DNA of 64,000 nucleotides from Hyphomonadaceae bacterium (GTDB taxonomy: Bacteria > Pseudomonadota > Alphaproteobacteria > Caulobacterales > Hyphomonadaceae): positions 26,513 to 90,512 of the forward strand of contig JADKDU010000013.1 of assembly GCA_016714495.1 (NCBI GenBank), written 5' to 3'. The notes under the pieces were generated by a model that saw only the letters and a list, made by a program, of their open reading frames with translations, was not told the DNA's origin and did not search any database. The position numbers and the translations under genes are program-made. Shown here piece after piece: positions 17,893-27,496 of the stretch. Each line of letters opens with the position of its first letter. Positions within the stretch are counted from its first letter, which is position 1.

Positions 17893-19779
17893 ATGAGCAG
17901 GGCAAGCATGGCACACATCATCTCGCGCACGCTGTTCGCCAGCGCAGCCCTGCTCGTCGCCGCCTGCTCCAGCGAAACGAAGGATCCGCTTTTCGAGCCC
18001 GCCGCCGCGCCGCCGCACGGAACCTCCGGCGAACCGGTCGCCCTGATGCACCTGCAGGCGAAGATGCGCGACGGCGTCCGCCTCGACACATCCGTCTGGC
18101 TGCCGGCGGCTGAAGGCAAATTCCCCGCCGTGCTCACCCGCACGCCCTACAGCAGCGAGCTCGGCTCGCTTCAGAAACGGCTGCTCGCCGCCGGCTACGC
18201 CGTGGTCGAACAGCATGAGCGTGGCCGCTTCCTCTCGGAAGGCGAAATGCGCATGCTCGGCCGCGCCGACGAGGATGGCTGGGATACGCTCGACTGGATC
18301 ACGCAGCAGGTCTGGTCCAACGGCAAGATCGCCACCTATGGCTGCTCGTCCTCCGCCGAGAACCAGCTCAAACTCGCCTCGCTCGGCCACCCGGCTCACA
18401 AGGCGATGGTCGTCGGTTCATCCGGCGTCGGCATCGCAGAAGTCGGCCCGCACCACGAACAGGGAAATTTCTGGCGCGGCGGCGCATGGCAGATGGGCTG
18501 GGCCGACTACTTCTTCGCGGAAATGCGCCTCGACTGGCCGCAACTTCCTCCCGGCCTCAGCGATGAAGAAAGGACGCGCCAGACCGCCGCCTACGAATTC
18601 CCCGAAGAAAATCCCCTTCCAAAATCCGCCTTCGACACGGCGCGCATGCACCTGCCCGTGGTCGATCTCGCCAAGATAATTGGCGCGCCCGACACCGAGC
18701 TGGAAGAATATCTCGCGCGCGGTCCCTCCAACCCGGCCTGGGCGGAGGACCGCGTCACCGACAAGGACCACATCAAGGTCCCCGGCCTTTGGGCCGAGGC
18801 GCTTTATGACATCTCCGCCCCCGCCGGCGCCGCCTTCTTCGAGAAGACCCGCCGCGAAAACATGCCGGGCACGCAGTCCATCGTCATCACCAACGGACAG
18901 CACTGCTCGTTCAGCCGCCCGCGCACCCAGATCGGCGCACGCACGCTCGGCAATGCGACGTTCGATTTCGAATCCATGGCGTTCGACTGGATCGAACGCT
19001 GGATGAAGAGCGATCAGGGCGCGCCCACGCCGCGCCTGCCCGTGCGCGCCTATCTCGCCGGCGCCGATCGCTGGGCCGACTTCTCCAGCGTGCCGACCGC
19101 CAGCGAAACCGACGGCCGCACGCTCTATCTCTCCAGTGGCGGCGCGGCCAATACGGCCGCCGGCGACGGCGCGCTCGTCAACACGGCGCCGGCCAAGTCA
19201 GGCGCCGATAAGTTCAGCTATGATCCTGCCAACCCCGTCATCAGCAATGGCGGCCAGATCTCCGGCGTCGGCACGGACCAGCGCGACGGCGCCTTCGACC
19301 AGCGCGACATCGAAACGCGCAAGGACGTGCTCGTCTACACCACCCCGCCGCTCACCGAAGACCTTGCCGTCTTTGGCTTCGTCACCGCGAACCTCTTCGT
19401 CGGCTCCGACGCGCCCGATACCGACTTCACCGTGAAACTCGTCGATGTCGAGCCCAACGGCATGGCTTGGAACATCTCCGACACAATCCAGCGCATGCGC
19501 TATCGTGACGGTGATGCGACGCCCAAATTCATGAAGCCCGGCGAGATCTATTCCATCGCCCCGCCGCCCATGCTGGTCGCCAACGTTTTCCAGAAAGGCC
19601 ACAGGGTCCGCATCGAGGTCTCGTCCAGCAACTTCCCAACCTACGCCCGCAACCTCAACATGTCGGCCAATCCGTATACGTCCACCGAAACCCGCATCGC
19701 CCGGAACGAGGTCCTCCATGGCCCCGGTCACCCGTCACGGATAATCCTGCCCGTGGCCAAAGGCCTGCCGCAGCAATGA
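17893..19779 (+). CDS. CocE/NonD-family hydrolase, predicted lipoprotein
   Basis: A 628-residue alpha/beta hydrolase of the X-Pro dipeptidyl-peptidase (S15)/CocE group. The N-terminal signal ends at lipobox VAAC with Cys25. The hydrolase domain runs from about residue 50: ARMRDGVRLDTSVW-type start, probable nucleophile Ser in ATYGCSSSAENQL, Asp in EALYDISAP and His in NGQHCSF. The C-terminal half is the usual jelly-roll (DLAVFGFVTANLFVGSDAPD). The nucleophile elbow GCSSSA departs from the common GxSYxG. Substrate (peptide or ester) unknown. It starts five bases after the lyase gene stops, so it may be co-transcribed. ATG 17908 is an alternative start. Confidence 0.82.
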   Translation: MSRASMAHIISRTLFASAALLVAACSSETKDPLFEPAAAPPHGTSGEPVALMHLQAKMRDGVRLDTSVWLPAAEGKFPAVLTRTPYSSELGSLQKRLLAAGYAVVEQHERGRFLSEGEMRMLGRADEDGWDTLDWITQQVWSNGKIATYGCSSSAENQLKLASLGHPAHKAMVVGSSGVGIAEVGPHHEQGNFWRGGAWQMGWADYFFAEMRLDWPQLPPGLSDEERTRQTAAYEFPEENPLPKSAFDTARMHLPVVDLAKIIGAPDTELEEYLARGPSNPAWAEDRVTDKDHIKVPGLWAEALYDISAPAGAAFFEKTRRENMPGTQSIVITNGQHCSFSRPRTQIGARTLGNATFDFESMAFDWIERWMKSDQGAPTPRLPVRAYLAGADRWADFSSVPTASETDGRTLYLSSGGAANTAAGDGALVNTAPAKSGADKFSYDPANPVISNGGQISGVGTDQRDGAFDQRDIETRKDVLVYTTPPLTEDLAVFGFVTANLFVGSDAPDTDFTVKLVDVEPNGMAWNISDTIQRMRYRDGDATPKFMKPGEIYSIAPPPMLVANVFQKGHRVRIEVSSSNFPTYARNLNMSANPYTSTETRIARNEVLHGPGHPSRIILPVAKGLPQQ

Positions 19780-19869
19780 TCCCTCTTTTGTCAGTTGGCT
19801 GTAATCTGGCTGTAATCTAGACGGCGTTCCTCGGGGCCAGACGCCCTGCACGATGGGAGATTGGGCCAC

Positions 19870-20427
19870 ATGAAAACGTCATTCGCGCTCGCAGCTTTCC
19901 TGGCGCTCGTCGCCTGCGCCCCGAAAGCGGAAACGCCCGAGACCGCCGCCGCCCCGGCGCCCGCTGAAAGCGCAGCCCTCGCCCCCGATGTCGCCGCGGC
20001 CGCCGCAGCCGGCCAGGCCGACCCCCGCATCCCCACCGTCGATCCCGCCTCCATCACGGACGCCTCCACCGTTGGCGAGGTGATGCACGCCTATGTCATC
20101 CCCGGATCCGAATCCCTCTTCGCCGCCGAAACCGAAGCGCCCACCGACGAGGCGGGCTGGACCAAGCTTCAGAAAGCCGCGCAGGACGTCATCACCGGCG
20201 CCGAGCTGCTCAAGAAAGCCCCGCGCTCGAAAGGCGATAGCTGGAACGCGACGATCGACACCGTGATCACCGCCACCAAGGTGACCGCCGAAGCCCTCGG
20301 CAAGAAGAACGCGGAAGACCTCGTCTTCACCAATGGCGACATGATGGCCGGCTGCACCGCCTGCCACCAGCAGTTCCGGGATCAGAACCCGCCGCAAGGT
20401 CACCTCGTCGAGCAGAAGCCCAACTAG
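19870..20427 (+). CDS. Cytochrome c-like lipoprotein with C-terminal CxxCH
   Basis: A 185-residue exported protein. The signal peptide carries lipobox LVAC with Cys16, followed by an Ala/Pro-rich linker (about 20-60). A helical domain ends in MAGCTACHQQF (Cys162, Cys165, His166), one heme c site near the C-terminus as in cytochrome c'/c556-type four-helix bundles. Met72 in EVMHAYV could be a distal ligand; that is a guess. It likely acts in periplasmic electron transfer or gas binding. I use ATG 19870; the TTG nine bases earlier is less likely. Its stop overlaps that of the convergent DUF1287 gene. Confidence 0.78.
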   Translation: MKTSFALAAFLALVACAPKAETPETAAAPAPAESAALAPDVAAAAAAGQADPRIPTVDPASITDASTVGEVMHAYVIPGSESLFAAETEAPTDEAGWTKLQKAAQDVITGAELLKKAPRSKGDSWNATIDTVITATKVTAEALGKKNAEDLVFTNGDMMAGCTACHQQFRDQNPPQGHLVEQKPN

Positions 20428-21041
20428 GCCCAGCGCTCGAACCTGAACCAGCCTGACATCGGCCAGTCGAACAGGCACGGCTCCTCGCGCGTGCCAGCGC
20501 CGATATTGTGCGCGATCAAAGGCTGGCCCGCGCGGTTCTTGCGCGTCACCACTCCGATATGGGGCAACCCGCCCCCGGTCAGCCGCCAGCTTACCACATC
20601 GCCCGGCAGGTAATCCGTCGCCGACTGGCTGATCGTCCGCGCCCCGCCTTGGCGCTTGAAATACGTCTCGAGGTTCGGCACGCGCCGGTGATCGATATTC
20701 CGGTCCGGCTTGGTCAGCCCCCACATCTTCGGATAGGCGCCGAAATTCGCCGCCATGTCCTCATGCACCTTCACCTGCAGGTCGACGCCTGCATGGCGGA
20801 ATGCGCGGATCACCGTGTCCGTACAAACGCCCCGGTCATCGGGCACATCGCCCATCGGATAAGCCAGCTTCACATAAGCTGGATCATAGACCTCGCTCTT
20901 CAACGCCCGCATTTCCGCGCCGATCGCGACCTTCACTGGAAAGGCGATGTCCTGCCCAAGAGCCTGCGGCGCAAGGCAGGCGGCGCCCAACCCGAACAGA
21001 AAAACGCGCCGGTCGCTCGTGACAGACCCAAGGTCAGACAT
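20424..21041 (-). CDS. DUF1287 domain-containing exported protein
   Basis: A 205-residue protein with a twin-arginine-like signal (SDRRVFLFGLGAACLAPQAL). The mature part matches DUF1287: GVCTDTVIRAFRHAGVDLQ with a conserved Cys, then YLPGDVVSW, GLPHIGVV and IAHNIGAGTREEPCLFDW. The Cys plus His pattern resembles NlpC/P60-type Cys hydrolases, suggesting periplasmic cell-wall or amide cleavage; this is inferred. The ribosome binding site lies in a perfect hairpin (21047-21074) just upstream of the ATG, which may restrict translation. Confidence 0.85.
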   Translation of the reverse strand: MSDLGSVTSDRRVFLFGLGAACLAPQALGQDIAFPVKVAIGAEMRALKSEVYDPAYVKLAYPMGDVPDDRGVCTDTVIRAFRHAGVDLQVKVHEDMAANFGAYPKMWGLTKPDRNIDHRRVPNLETYFKRQGGARTISQSATDYLPGDVVSWRLTGGGLPHIGVVTRKNRAGQPLIAHNIGAGTREEPCLFDWPMSGWFRFERWA

Positions 21042-21046
21042 GAAAA

Positions 21047-21074
21047 CCCCCTGACATCACACGATGTCAGGGGG
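21047..21074 (-). terminator. Perfect 12-bp hairpin: terminator and/or RBS-sequestering element
   Basis: CCCCCTGACATC and GATGTCAGGGGG pair perfectly around ACAC. On the minus strand the hairpin is followed by TTTTC then the ATG of the DUF1287 gene. It can end transcription of the membrane-protein gene stopping at 21131. Its 3' arm also contains the only good Shine-Dalgarno sequence (AGGGGG) for the next gene. Confidence 0.75.
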
Positions 21075-21130
21075 CCCGGAAATTACGGCAAGGACGCGAC
21101 CGAATGCCGGCGCGGCGCCGGTTTCTGCAG

Positions 21131-21829
21131 CTAACCCAGCTTCTTGATGATGCCCATGTGGCTCAGCACGATCAGCACGCCGCCAGCGACAGTGATCAAC
21201 ATGCCTGGCGAAATGCCGAAGCCGACGAATTCGAGAATGCCCATCCGGCCTCCCCCGCCAAACGCTGCGCCCATCTCGCGGATGCCGCGCAGCATCTCGG
21301 GCGCAACGAGACCCGCAAGGACTGGCAGCAGGATCGGGCCGCCGATCGCGACCGCGGCCGTGATCAGCCGGAACTGAGCGGTCAGCTTGTTGTTCGTGAA
21401 CTCGAAAAAGATCAGCACAGCCGCCACGACCGGGATCGCAAACAACAGGGCGATGAAAACCGCGCTCAGCCCGAGACCGCTGCCGAAGGGTCCGTTCATG
21501 TCGCCAAACGCGCCTAGCGTGTTGAAATAGCCGGCGATCAACGAGCCCAGAATGATGACCGCAGCCCAGATCACATACGGCTTGGCGAGGATGTTCGCGA
21601 CCGTCGGATTTGATGTGAGAGCCGCAAGATCGACATTCGGCATCGCGGCAGCCGTCATATAGATGTTCTTAGCTGTAGCGCCGTCGGCTTCGAAATCGAC
21701 ATTGTCGCCGGTCTTCGCAGGCGCGGGGCTTTTGAAATCCGCCGCGGTGAAATTGTAGCGCTGACCGCCTTCCCCGCTGATCGCGCCCGTACCGCTGGCC
21801 GCGTCGAACCCGAGAATCTTGCCCTTCAT
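21131..21829 (-). CDS. Membrane protein with N-terminal cold-shock-like OB region
   Basis: A 232-residue protein. Residues 1-58 (MKGKILGFDAASGTGAISGE, later KTGDNVDFEADGATAKNIYM) look like a divergent cold-shock-type OB fold. From residue 85 there are about four membrane helices (YVIWAAVIILGSLIAGYF; FIALLFAIPVVAAVLIFF; TAAVAIGGPILLPVLAGLV; SPGMLITVAGGVLIVLSHMG). This layout is seen in uncharacterised proteins; the OB part may be degenerate. GGGGACGAC precedes the ATG. No operon partner is evident beyond the DUF1287 gene downstream. Confidence 0.7.
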   Translation of the reverse strand: MKGKILGFDAASGTGAISGEGGQRYNFTAADFKSPAPAKTGDNVDFEADGATAKNIYMTAAAMPNVDLAALTSNPTVANILAKPYVIWAAVIILGSLIAGYFNTLGAFGDMNGPFGSGLGLSAVFIALLFAIPVVAAVLIFFEFTNNKLTAQFRLITAAVAIGGPILLPVLAGLVAPEMLRGIREMGAAFGGGGRMGILEFVGFGISPGMLITVAGGVLIVLSHMGIIKKLG

Positions 21830-22089
21830 GTCGTCCCCCTGCGCGAGTTGTCACAACAGCTCGAAAATACATAGCAAAATCCGGCTGTTCAGGCAATGCA
21901 ACCGGCCCCCTTCGACGCGACGTCAGCCAAAACGCTGCATTGATAGGCTCCCCGCCCGGGAACGCGTCGGGCATTGCCAACGCGCCCTTTAATCTCCTCG
22001 CAACACTTTTTCAGGCCGACGCGACACGGCTGGTTAAGCTTGATCGTGCATAAACGGGACAACGCAAAATGCGCCGGTAGGGTCGAACT

Positions 22090-22953
22090 ATGTTCCAGAT
22101 CATCGGGGTGGTGGTTGTCTTCGTGATGGTGTTCGGCGGCTTCATGCTCGCCGGCGGCCATTTCGACGTGATCATCAAGGCCGCGCCATTCGAGATGATG
22201 ATGATCGGCGGCGCCGCGGTCGGCGCGTTCCTGATCGGCAACTCGTTCAAGACCGTGATGGCCGCCGGCGGCGGCTTCGGCAAGATCATGGGTGGGTGCA
22301 AGTGGAAGCCGAAGGACTATACTGACCTGCTCAGTCTCTTGTTCGTATTGACCAAGACCATGAAGACGAAGGGCGTGGTGGCGATCGAACAGCACATCGA
22401 GAACCCAAAGGAATCCACGATCTTCCAGAACTACCCGAAGATCCTGAAGGACCACTTCGCCACCGATCTCATCTGCGACACGCTGCGCATGATGACGATG
22501 AACCTCGAGGACCCGCACCAGGTCGAGGATTCGATCGACAAGCAGATCGAGAAACACCATCACGAGGCTCACAAACCCGCGCACGCGCTGCAAGGCATGG
22601 CGGACGCCCTTCCCGCGCTCGGCATCGTCGCGGCCGTTCTCGGCATCATCAAGACCATGGGCGCCATCTCGCAACCGCCCGAATATCTGGGCGCGCTGAT
22701 CGGTTCAGCGCTCGTCGGCACCTTTCTCGGCGTGTTCCTCGCCTATGGCTTTGTCGGCCCGTTCGCCGCGCGCCTCGGCCAGGTCATCGATGAAGAGGGC
22801 CAGTTCTACAAGATCATCAAGGACGTGCTGGTCGCCCACCTGCACGGCAACGCCGCCCAGGTCTCGGTCGAGATCGGCCGCGGCCAGATCCCCAGCGAAG
22901 CCCAGCCCTCCTTCGCGGAGCTCGAAGAAGCGCTCAACGCGGTTACGGTATAA
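22090..22953 (+). CDS. motA: Flagellar motor stator protein MotA
   Basis: A 287-residue inner-membrane protein, proton-channel subunit of the flagellar stator. Four membrane segments are visible (about residues 3-22, 35-52, 171-192, 201-222) with a long cytoplasmic loop between 2 and 3. Pro175 in ADALPALGIVAAVLGIIKTM is the conserved transmembrane-3 proline, and Glu100 in the loop matches the charged residues that contact FliG. The partner motB and other flagellar genes are absent here, so MotA is a lone gene, as known for some alphaproteobacteria. A clear terminator follows. Confidence 0.93.
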   Translation: MFQIIGVVVVFVMVFGGFMLAGGHFDVIIKAAPFEMMMIGGAAVGAFLIGNSFKTVMAAGGGFGKIMGGCKWKPKDYTDLLSLLFVLTKTMKTKGVVAIEQHIENPKESTIFQNYPKILKDHFATDLICDTLRMMTMNLEDPHQVEDSIDKQIEKHHHEAHKPAHALQGMADALPALGIVAAVLGIIKTMGAISQPPEYLGALIGSALVGTFLGVFLAYGFVGPFAARLGQVIDEEGQFYKIIKDVLVAHLHGNAAQVSVEIGRGQIPSEAQPSFAELEEALNAVTV

Positions 22954-22977
22954 GTTTTACTCCCCGAAGACCATGAC

Positions 22978-23010
22978 GGCCCGGCCCTCAAAGCCGGGCC
23001 ACTTTCTTTT
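22978..23010 (+). terminator. Intrinsic terminator after motA
   Basis: GGCCCGGC and GCCGGGCC pair around CCTCAAA, followed by ACTTTCTTTT. It lies 25 bases after the motA stop and directly before the convergent M16 gene. Confidence 0.85.
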
Positions 23011-23013
23011 GGT

Positions 23014-25874
23014 CTATTCGCCTGCGGCCGCCGCGGCGGGGATCACGCGCGCTTCCTGCTGCGCCGCCTCGGTCAGCCATCTCCGGGCCGCTGCAACGAC
23101 CTCGGCCTTGGTCAACGCCCGAAGGCTCGCCTCGACGGCCGGCAGCTTGCTGCGCTCCATCAGATCGGGCCGGGTCTGCGCCTGCGCGATCAGGCCGAGC
23201 CAATAGCCATTGGACGTCGCATTCTGTGGCAGGGCTTCCAGCGATGGGGTGAGCGCGCGGCTGAATTCATCGTCGCTGATCTCGCCTGCCCGCATCTGCG
23301 CGGCGATCTTCTCAAGCGCTGCGATCACGCGATCGACATCCTCAGGCTTCACTTCGGCGCCGGCGTTCACATAGCCGAAGCCGGGATTGACCGCCGACAG
23401 CGACGCGCTGGTCGAGGGCGAATAGGTCGCGCCCAGCGTCTCGCGAACTTCTTCGATCACCTTCAACCGCATGATGCCGGCGGTAATCGCCAACACACGC
23501 GCTGTCTGCGGATCCGCATCAGGATCGACGTCCGTCACCGGCCAATAGACATAGGCCAACGCCTGGTTCGCCTCGCCGGCATGCGTGAAAACCAGCGGCG
23601 TCTTGTCCTGTCGGAAGACGATCGGCTTGTCGGACCTGAACTTCGTCGGCGCCGCGGCTCGCACCGGCAGCGCCCCGAACGTCTTCGCCACCAGCTTGAT
23701 GACCTGATCCTCATCGATGTCGCCTACAACCGCGATCTCGATCGCACCCGTCGCAAGAGCCGGCGTCAGATAGTGGCGCAGCTCCACGAAGGAGCGCCAC
23801 GCGTCGCCATCATCCGGGTCCATGCCATAGCGCTTGTCGCCGGAGGCCAGCGCGCGCAAGCCTTTTGCCGCCCACACCGTCTGCGCATCCTGGTCCAGTC
23901 GCGGCCAGCTCAGAACCTGCGACTCCCGCCAGCGCCTTTCCGCCTCGGAGCGATAGCCCGGATGCGTGACATAGGCGGCTACCAGCTGAAGCTGAAGCTC
24001 GAGGTCCTTTGGCGTCGTCGCATACGCGCCGCCGAACGAGGCGCCCGACGAATTGAACCGCGTGCCCGCCTGGCGCCCCTGCAGGATCGCGCGGAGGTCA
24101 TCGATCGAGTGCTTCTCCAGCCCGCCATTGCTGAACGCGCTCATGATCGAACTTAGACCGAACGGCGTTTCGGGGAAATCGAGATTGCCATGGCCGACCC
24201 GAACAGACACCTGCACCGTGTTCTTGGCGAACGTCGTCTTCTTGATGTTAAGCCGCACATTATTGGCGAACGTCACCAGTCGGGCGTCGATGTCGGTGAG
24301 GCGCGTATCCGTCACGACCTTTCCAGGCCTACCGAAATTCGTGTAGGCGAACACGCCGCGCGCCTTCACTTCCGGCGGCGAGACATCGACCAGCGCGCTT
24401 TCCTTCCATGCATCGACGATCTCGGTCGGCGACCGCTCCGCGGTGGATGCCGCGAACAACAGCGGATCCTTCATCGGCATGCGTTTGCGGAAGATTTCGT
24501 TGACCATTTCGGGCGTCACGGCGTCAGCCCAGGTTTCAAGCCGCGTCAGGCCAGAGGACGGCGTTGCAAACACCATCTCGTTCTGGATGGATGACAGCAG
24601 CGAGCCGATCAGCGCGCCGGTGGTTCGCGTGTTCTCACGCTCGGCCTGATTCTTCTGGTTAGTGCGCAGCGCATCGACCTGGCGGGCGATCTCATCCTTG
24701 GTGAAGCCATAGAGCAGAGCACGTCGCCACTCCTGCTCCACACGTTGCAGGCCTGCCCGCCACGTCTCGGGCGTCACCGTGACCGACGCGCCTGCAATGT
24801 TGACCGCTTCGAGAACGTCGCCGCTCGTCAGCCCCGCATTCCGGAAGGGCGGGTCAGCCTCATTCGCCATCGGCGCCAGCCGGCGGCCGATCGCGCCGAT
24901 CCCGAACATCAGGAGATTGTCCTCGCGCCGCTGCGCGGCTGTGTCGGCGGGATCAGTGAAAGGCATCAACGAGTAAATGGCGATCGAGTCCCCGCCATCC
25001 TTGTGAACGAACACCGACGCCTCGGGCGGCCTCGACTTTGCGATATAGTCAAGTCCGGCTCCTTGCCGGCCTCGCCCTTGCCGGTCCAGTCGGCAAACTT
25101 CGCGGCGATCTTCTTCTCGACCGCGTCGACATCGACATCGCCGACGATGATCAGGACCGTGCGCTCGGGCCGATAATACCGCTCGTACAGGTTCACCATC
25201 GTCTCGCGCGTCGCCGCCTCCAGCACGGCGGCGTCGCCGATCGGCATGCGGCTGACCGCATAGGCGCCGGGGATCAGGAAATTCAGTAGCTGGTCGCTAC
25301 GCCGCTGCTGGAAATTGTCGCTGCGCCGCCATTCCGACAGCACCACGCCGCGCTCGCGGTTGATGGCTTCGGACGCGAATGTCAGCTCACTCGCCACTTC
25401 CCGCAACAGGAACAGGCTTTCGTCCACCAACGCGTCGGACGCGTTCGGAAGATCGAGCTGGTAGGTCGTGAATTCCTGACCCGTCGAGGCATTGGTGTCG
25501 GCGCCGAACGCCAAGCCAAGCCGCTCGAGGATTTTCACCATCTCGCCTTCGCGGACATTCTTCGAGCCGTTGAACGCCATGTGCTCGATGAAGTGCGCGA
25601 GACCCTTTTCGTTTTCGGCTTCCTCGAGCGATCCGAAATCCACCGACAGGCGGATCGACACCGCTCCTGGCGGCAGCTGGTTCTTCAGCAGCGCATAGCG
25701 CATGCCGTTCGCCAGCGCGCCAAAACGCACGGCGGGATCGGGCGCGATGTCGCTCGCTTCAAAGGCCCACGCAGCCGGCGGTCCGGCCTGCCCCGATGCC
25801 GGGACGGCAACCGCCACAAACAGAGCAAGAAGCCCCGCAACAAACCGCAATAAGCCCAGCCGCACAGCACGCAT
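23014..25874 (-). pseudogene. M16 (insulinase-like) zinc metallopeptidase with one frameshift
   Basis: Two overlapping minus-strand frames make one protein of about 950 residues. The first (25874-24966) has a signal peptide and the inverted zinc site HFIEH (residues 94-98) with downstream Glu in VVLSEW; it ends out of frame as ISQSRGRPRRR. The second (to 23014) contains the central and C-terminal M16 halves (SAFSNGGLEKHSIDDLRAIL, AYVTHPGY). The break lies near 25042-25055: the text GAC-TT-GAC-TAT-ATC lacks one base of an expected LDYIAKSRPPEA. Everything else is open, so it is either a recent mutation or a sequence error. The full product would be a periplasmic peptidase. Confidence 0.85.
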
Positions 25875-25952
25875 GTTGCGACTATGCGTTGGGTTCCCGG
25901 CGGTGTCGATTGAGCTGGATCAGAGCCCCACGCCTTCGTGAGCAGACGGTGT

Positions 25953-27269
25953 TTACGCTACAGGCTCGTCGTTCGCTGCAAGGGCCGCCCCGCACAGATA
26001 GACCGAACCGCAGATATAGGTCCGCTCCAGGCCGCTTCCCTGCGCCATTCGGACGGCGTCTTCCAGATTGTCTGCGATCCGCGCCTGCTTGCCCAGGGTC
26101 GCGGCAATCCCAGCCACGTGGCGGGGCTCGGCGCCTGGCCCGCCTTCCTGCCCGCCGCTGTCGGGCAGCGGGCATAGGATCAGCTCATCCGCCACCGGCA
26201 TCAGTTCCGCCAGCAGGCTTTCGACGTCTTTCACAGCCTGGCAAGCGAATACGATCGCGGCGCGCTCGCCCTCTTCGCCCGACGCACGGATCGCCGCCGC
26301 CAGCATCGCGGCGCCTCCCGGATTGTGGGCGGCGTCGATCCACACCGCGGCATCGCCCGCCAGCGGCCCCGGCTTCAGGCGCTGCAGCCTCGCCGGCCAT
26401 GTCGTCTCGCGCAGCCCGGCCGCCATCGCCGCCGGCGTGATCCGCCTGTCGCCAAGCGCCTCCAGCGTCGCGCAGGCGGCGCCAGCATTCTGCGCCTGAT
26501 GCTTGCCGCGCAAACCCAGCCATGGGGCGCGCACGCTCAAGCTGAGCCCTTGATAGACGAACGCCTCGCCTTCCCAGCGCGTGGTCCAGTCGGCGCCCGC
26601 TTCCAGCACGCGGGCCGCCGTCGTCCGCGCTTCCTCGCGCAGCACGCCAAGCGCGATCGCCGGTTGCGGCGCGATGATCGCCGGCACGCCGTCGCGGAAA
26701 ATCCCGGCCTTCAGCCGCGCGATGGCCGCCACGCCGGAAACGCCGAACATCGTCTCGTGATCGCGGCTGATCGGCGTCACCACCGTCGCCGCCGGATGGT
26801 TCATCACATTGGTGGCGTCCGTCGCCCCGCCGGCGCCGACCTCGATGATGGCTATGTCCGCCGGGTTGTGCGCGAACAGACAGAACGCCGCCGCCGTCAG
26901 CGCCTCGAAATAGGTGAGCCCGTCGGTGCGCCGCCAGATATCGGCCAGCACATCCGCCAGCGCCTCGTCCTCGACCAGCTTGCCGGCGACCCGGATGCGC
27001 TCGTTCACCCGGATCAGATGGGGCGAAGTAAAGACGTGAACTGACAGCCCCGCCGCTTCCGCCATCGCGCGGATGAAGGCGCCGGTCGATCCCTTGCCAT
27101 TGGTGCCCGTGATATGGATCGCCTGCGCGATCCGGTCCTGCGGATCGCCCAGCTCAACCAAAGCCTTGCGGATATGCGCTGTGCCCCAGGCTGGCGATAC
27201 GCGTCCTGCGGAATTGGTCCGAAACCGCTCCAGCTCAGAATTCACGATGGCGGCGTCGGCCAAGTCCAA
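25953..27269 (-). CDS. folC: Bifunctional folylpolyglutamate synthase/dihydrofolate synthase FolC
   Basis: A 438-residue Mur-ligase-fold enzyme that adds glutamate to dihydropteroate and folates, using ATP in the cytoplasm. The P-loop is ITGTNGKGST (about residues 53-62), followed by FTSPHLIRVNERI, the mid-domain EVGAGGATDATNV and the C-terminal WIDAAHNPGG. It normally ends the trpF-trpB-trpA-accD-folC cluster of alphaproteobacteria. Here an opposite-strand enzyme gene lies between it and accD. Confidence 0.93.
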   Translation of the reverse strand: MDLADAAIVNSELERFRTNSAGRVSPAWGTAHIRKALVELGDPQDRIAQAIHITGTNGKGSTGAFIRAMAEAAGLSVHVFTSPHLIRVNERIRVAGKLVEDEALADVLADIWRRTDGLTYFEALTAAAFCLFAHNPADIAIIEVGAGGATDATNVMNHPAATVVTPISRDHETMFGVSGVAAIARLKAGIFRDGVPAIIAPQPAIALGVLREEARTTAARVLEAGADWTTRWEGEAFVYQGLSLSVRAPWLGLRGKHQAQNAGAACATLEALGDRRITPAAMAAGLRETTWPARLQRLKPGPLAGDAAVWIDAAHNPGGAAMLAAAIRASGEEGERAAIVFACQAVKDVESLLAELMPVADELILCPLPDSGGQEGGPGAEPRHVAGIAATLGKQARIADNLEDAVRMAQGSGLERTYICGSVYLCGAALAANDEPVA

Positions 27270-27496
27270 GTCTCCAGATCGCAGCGCTCAATCCGCCGGC
27301 GCTAATTAGGTAGAGATCGCCTTGCGGCAAACCAACTTCCCGGCACGGGAGAGTGATTGGCCTAATACGGCCTTAAGACCGTCAAGGAGCAGGCCTGGGG
27401 TCGCACTTGCGCTCGCGATCATCCAGGTCGACATTTGCCGAACATAAAAACGCCGATCGTAAAGCGGACCGGCCAGGTGAGGATTGAGACGCAGCC

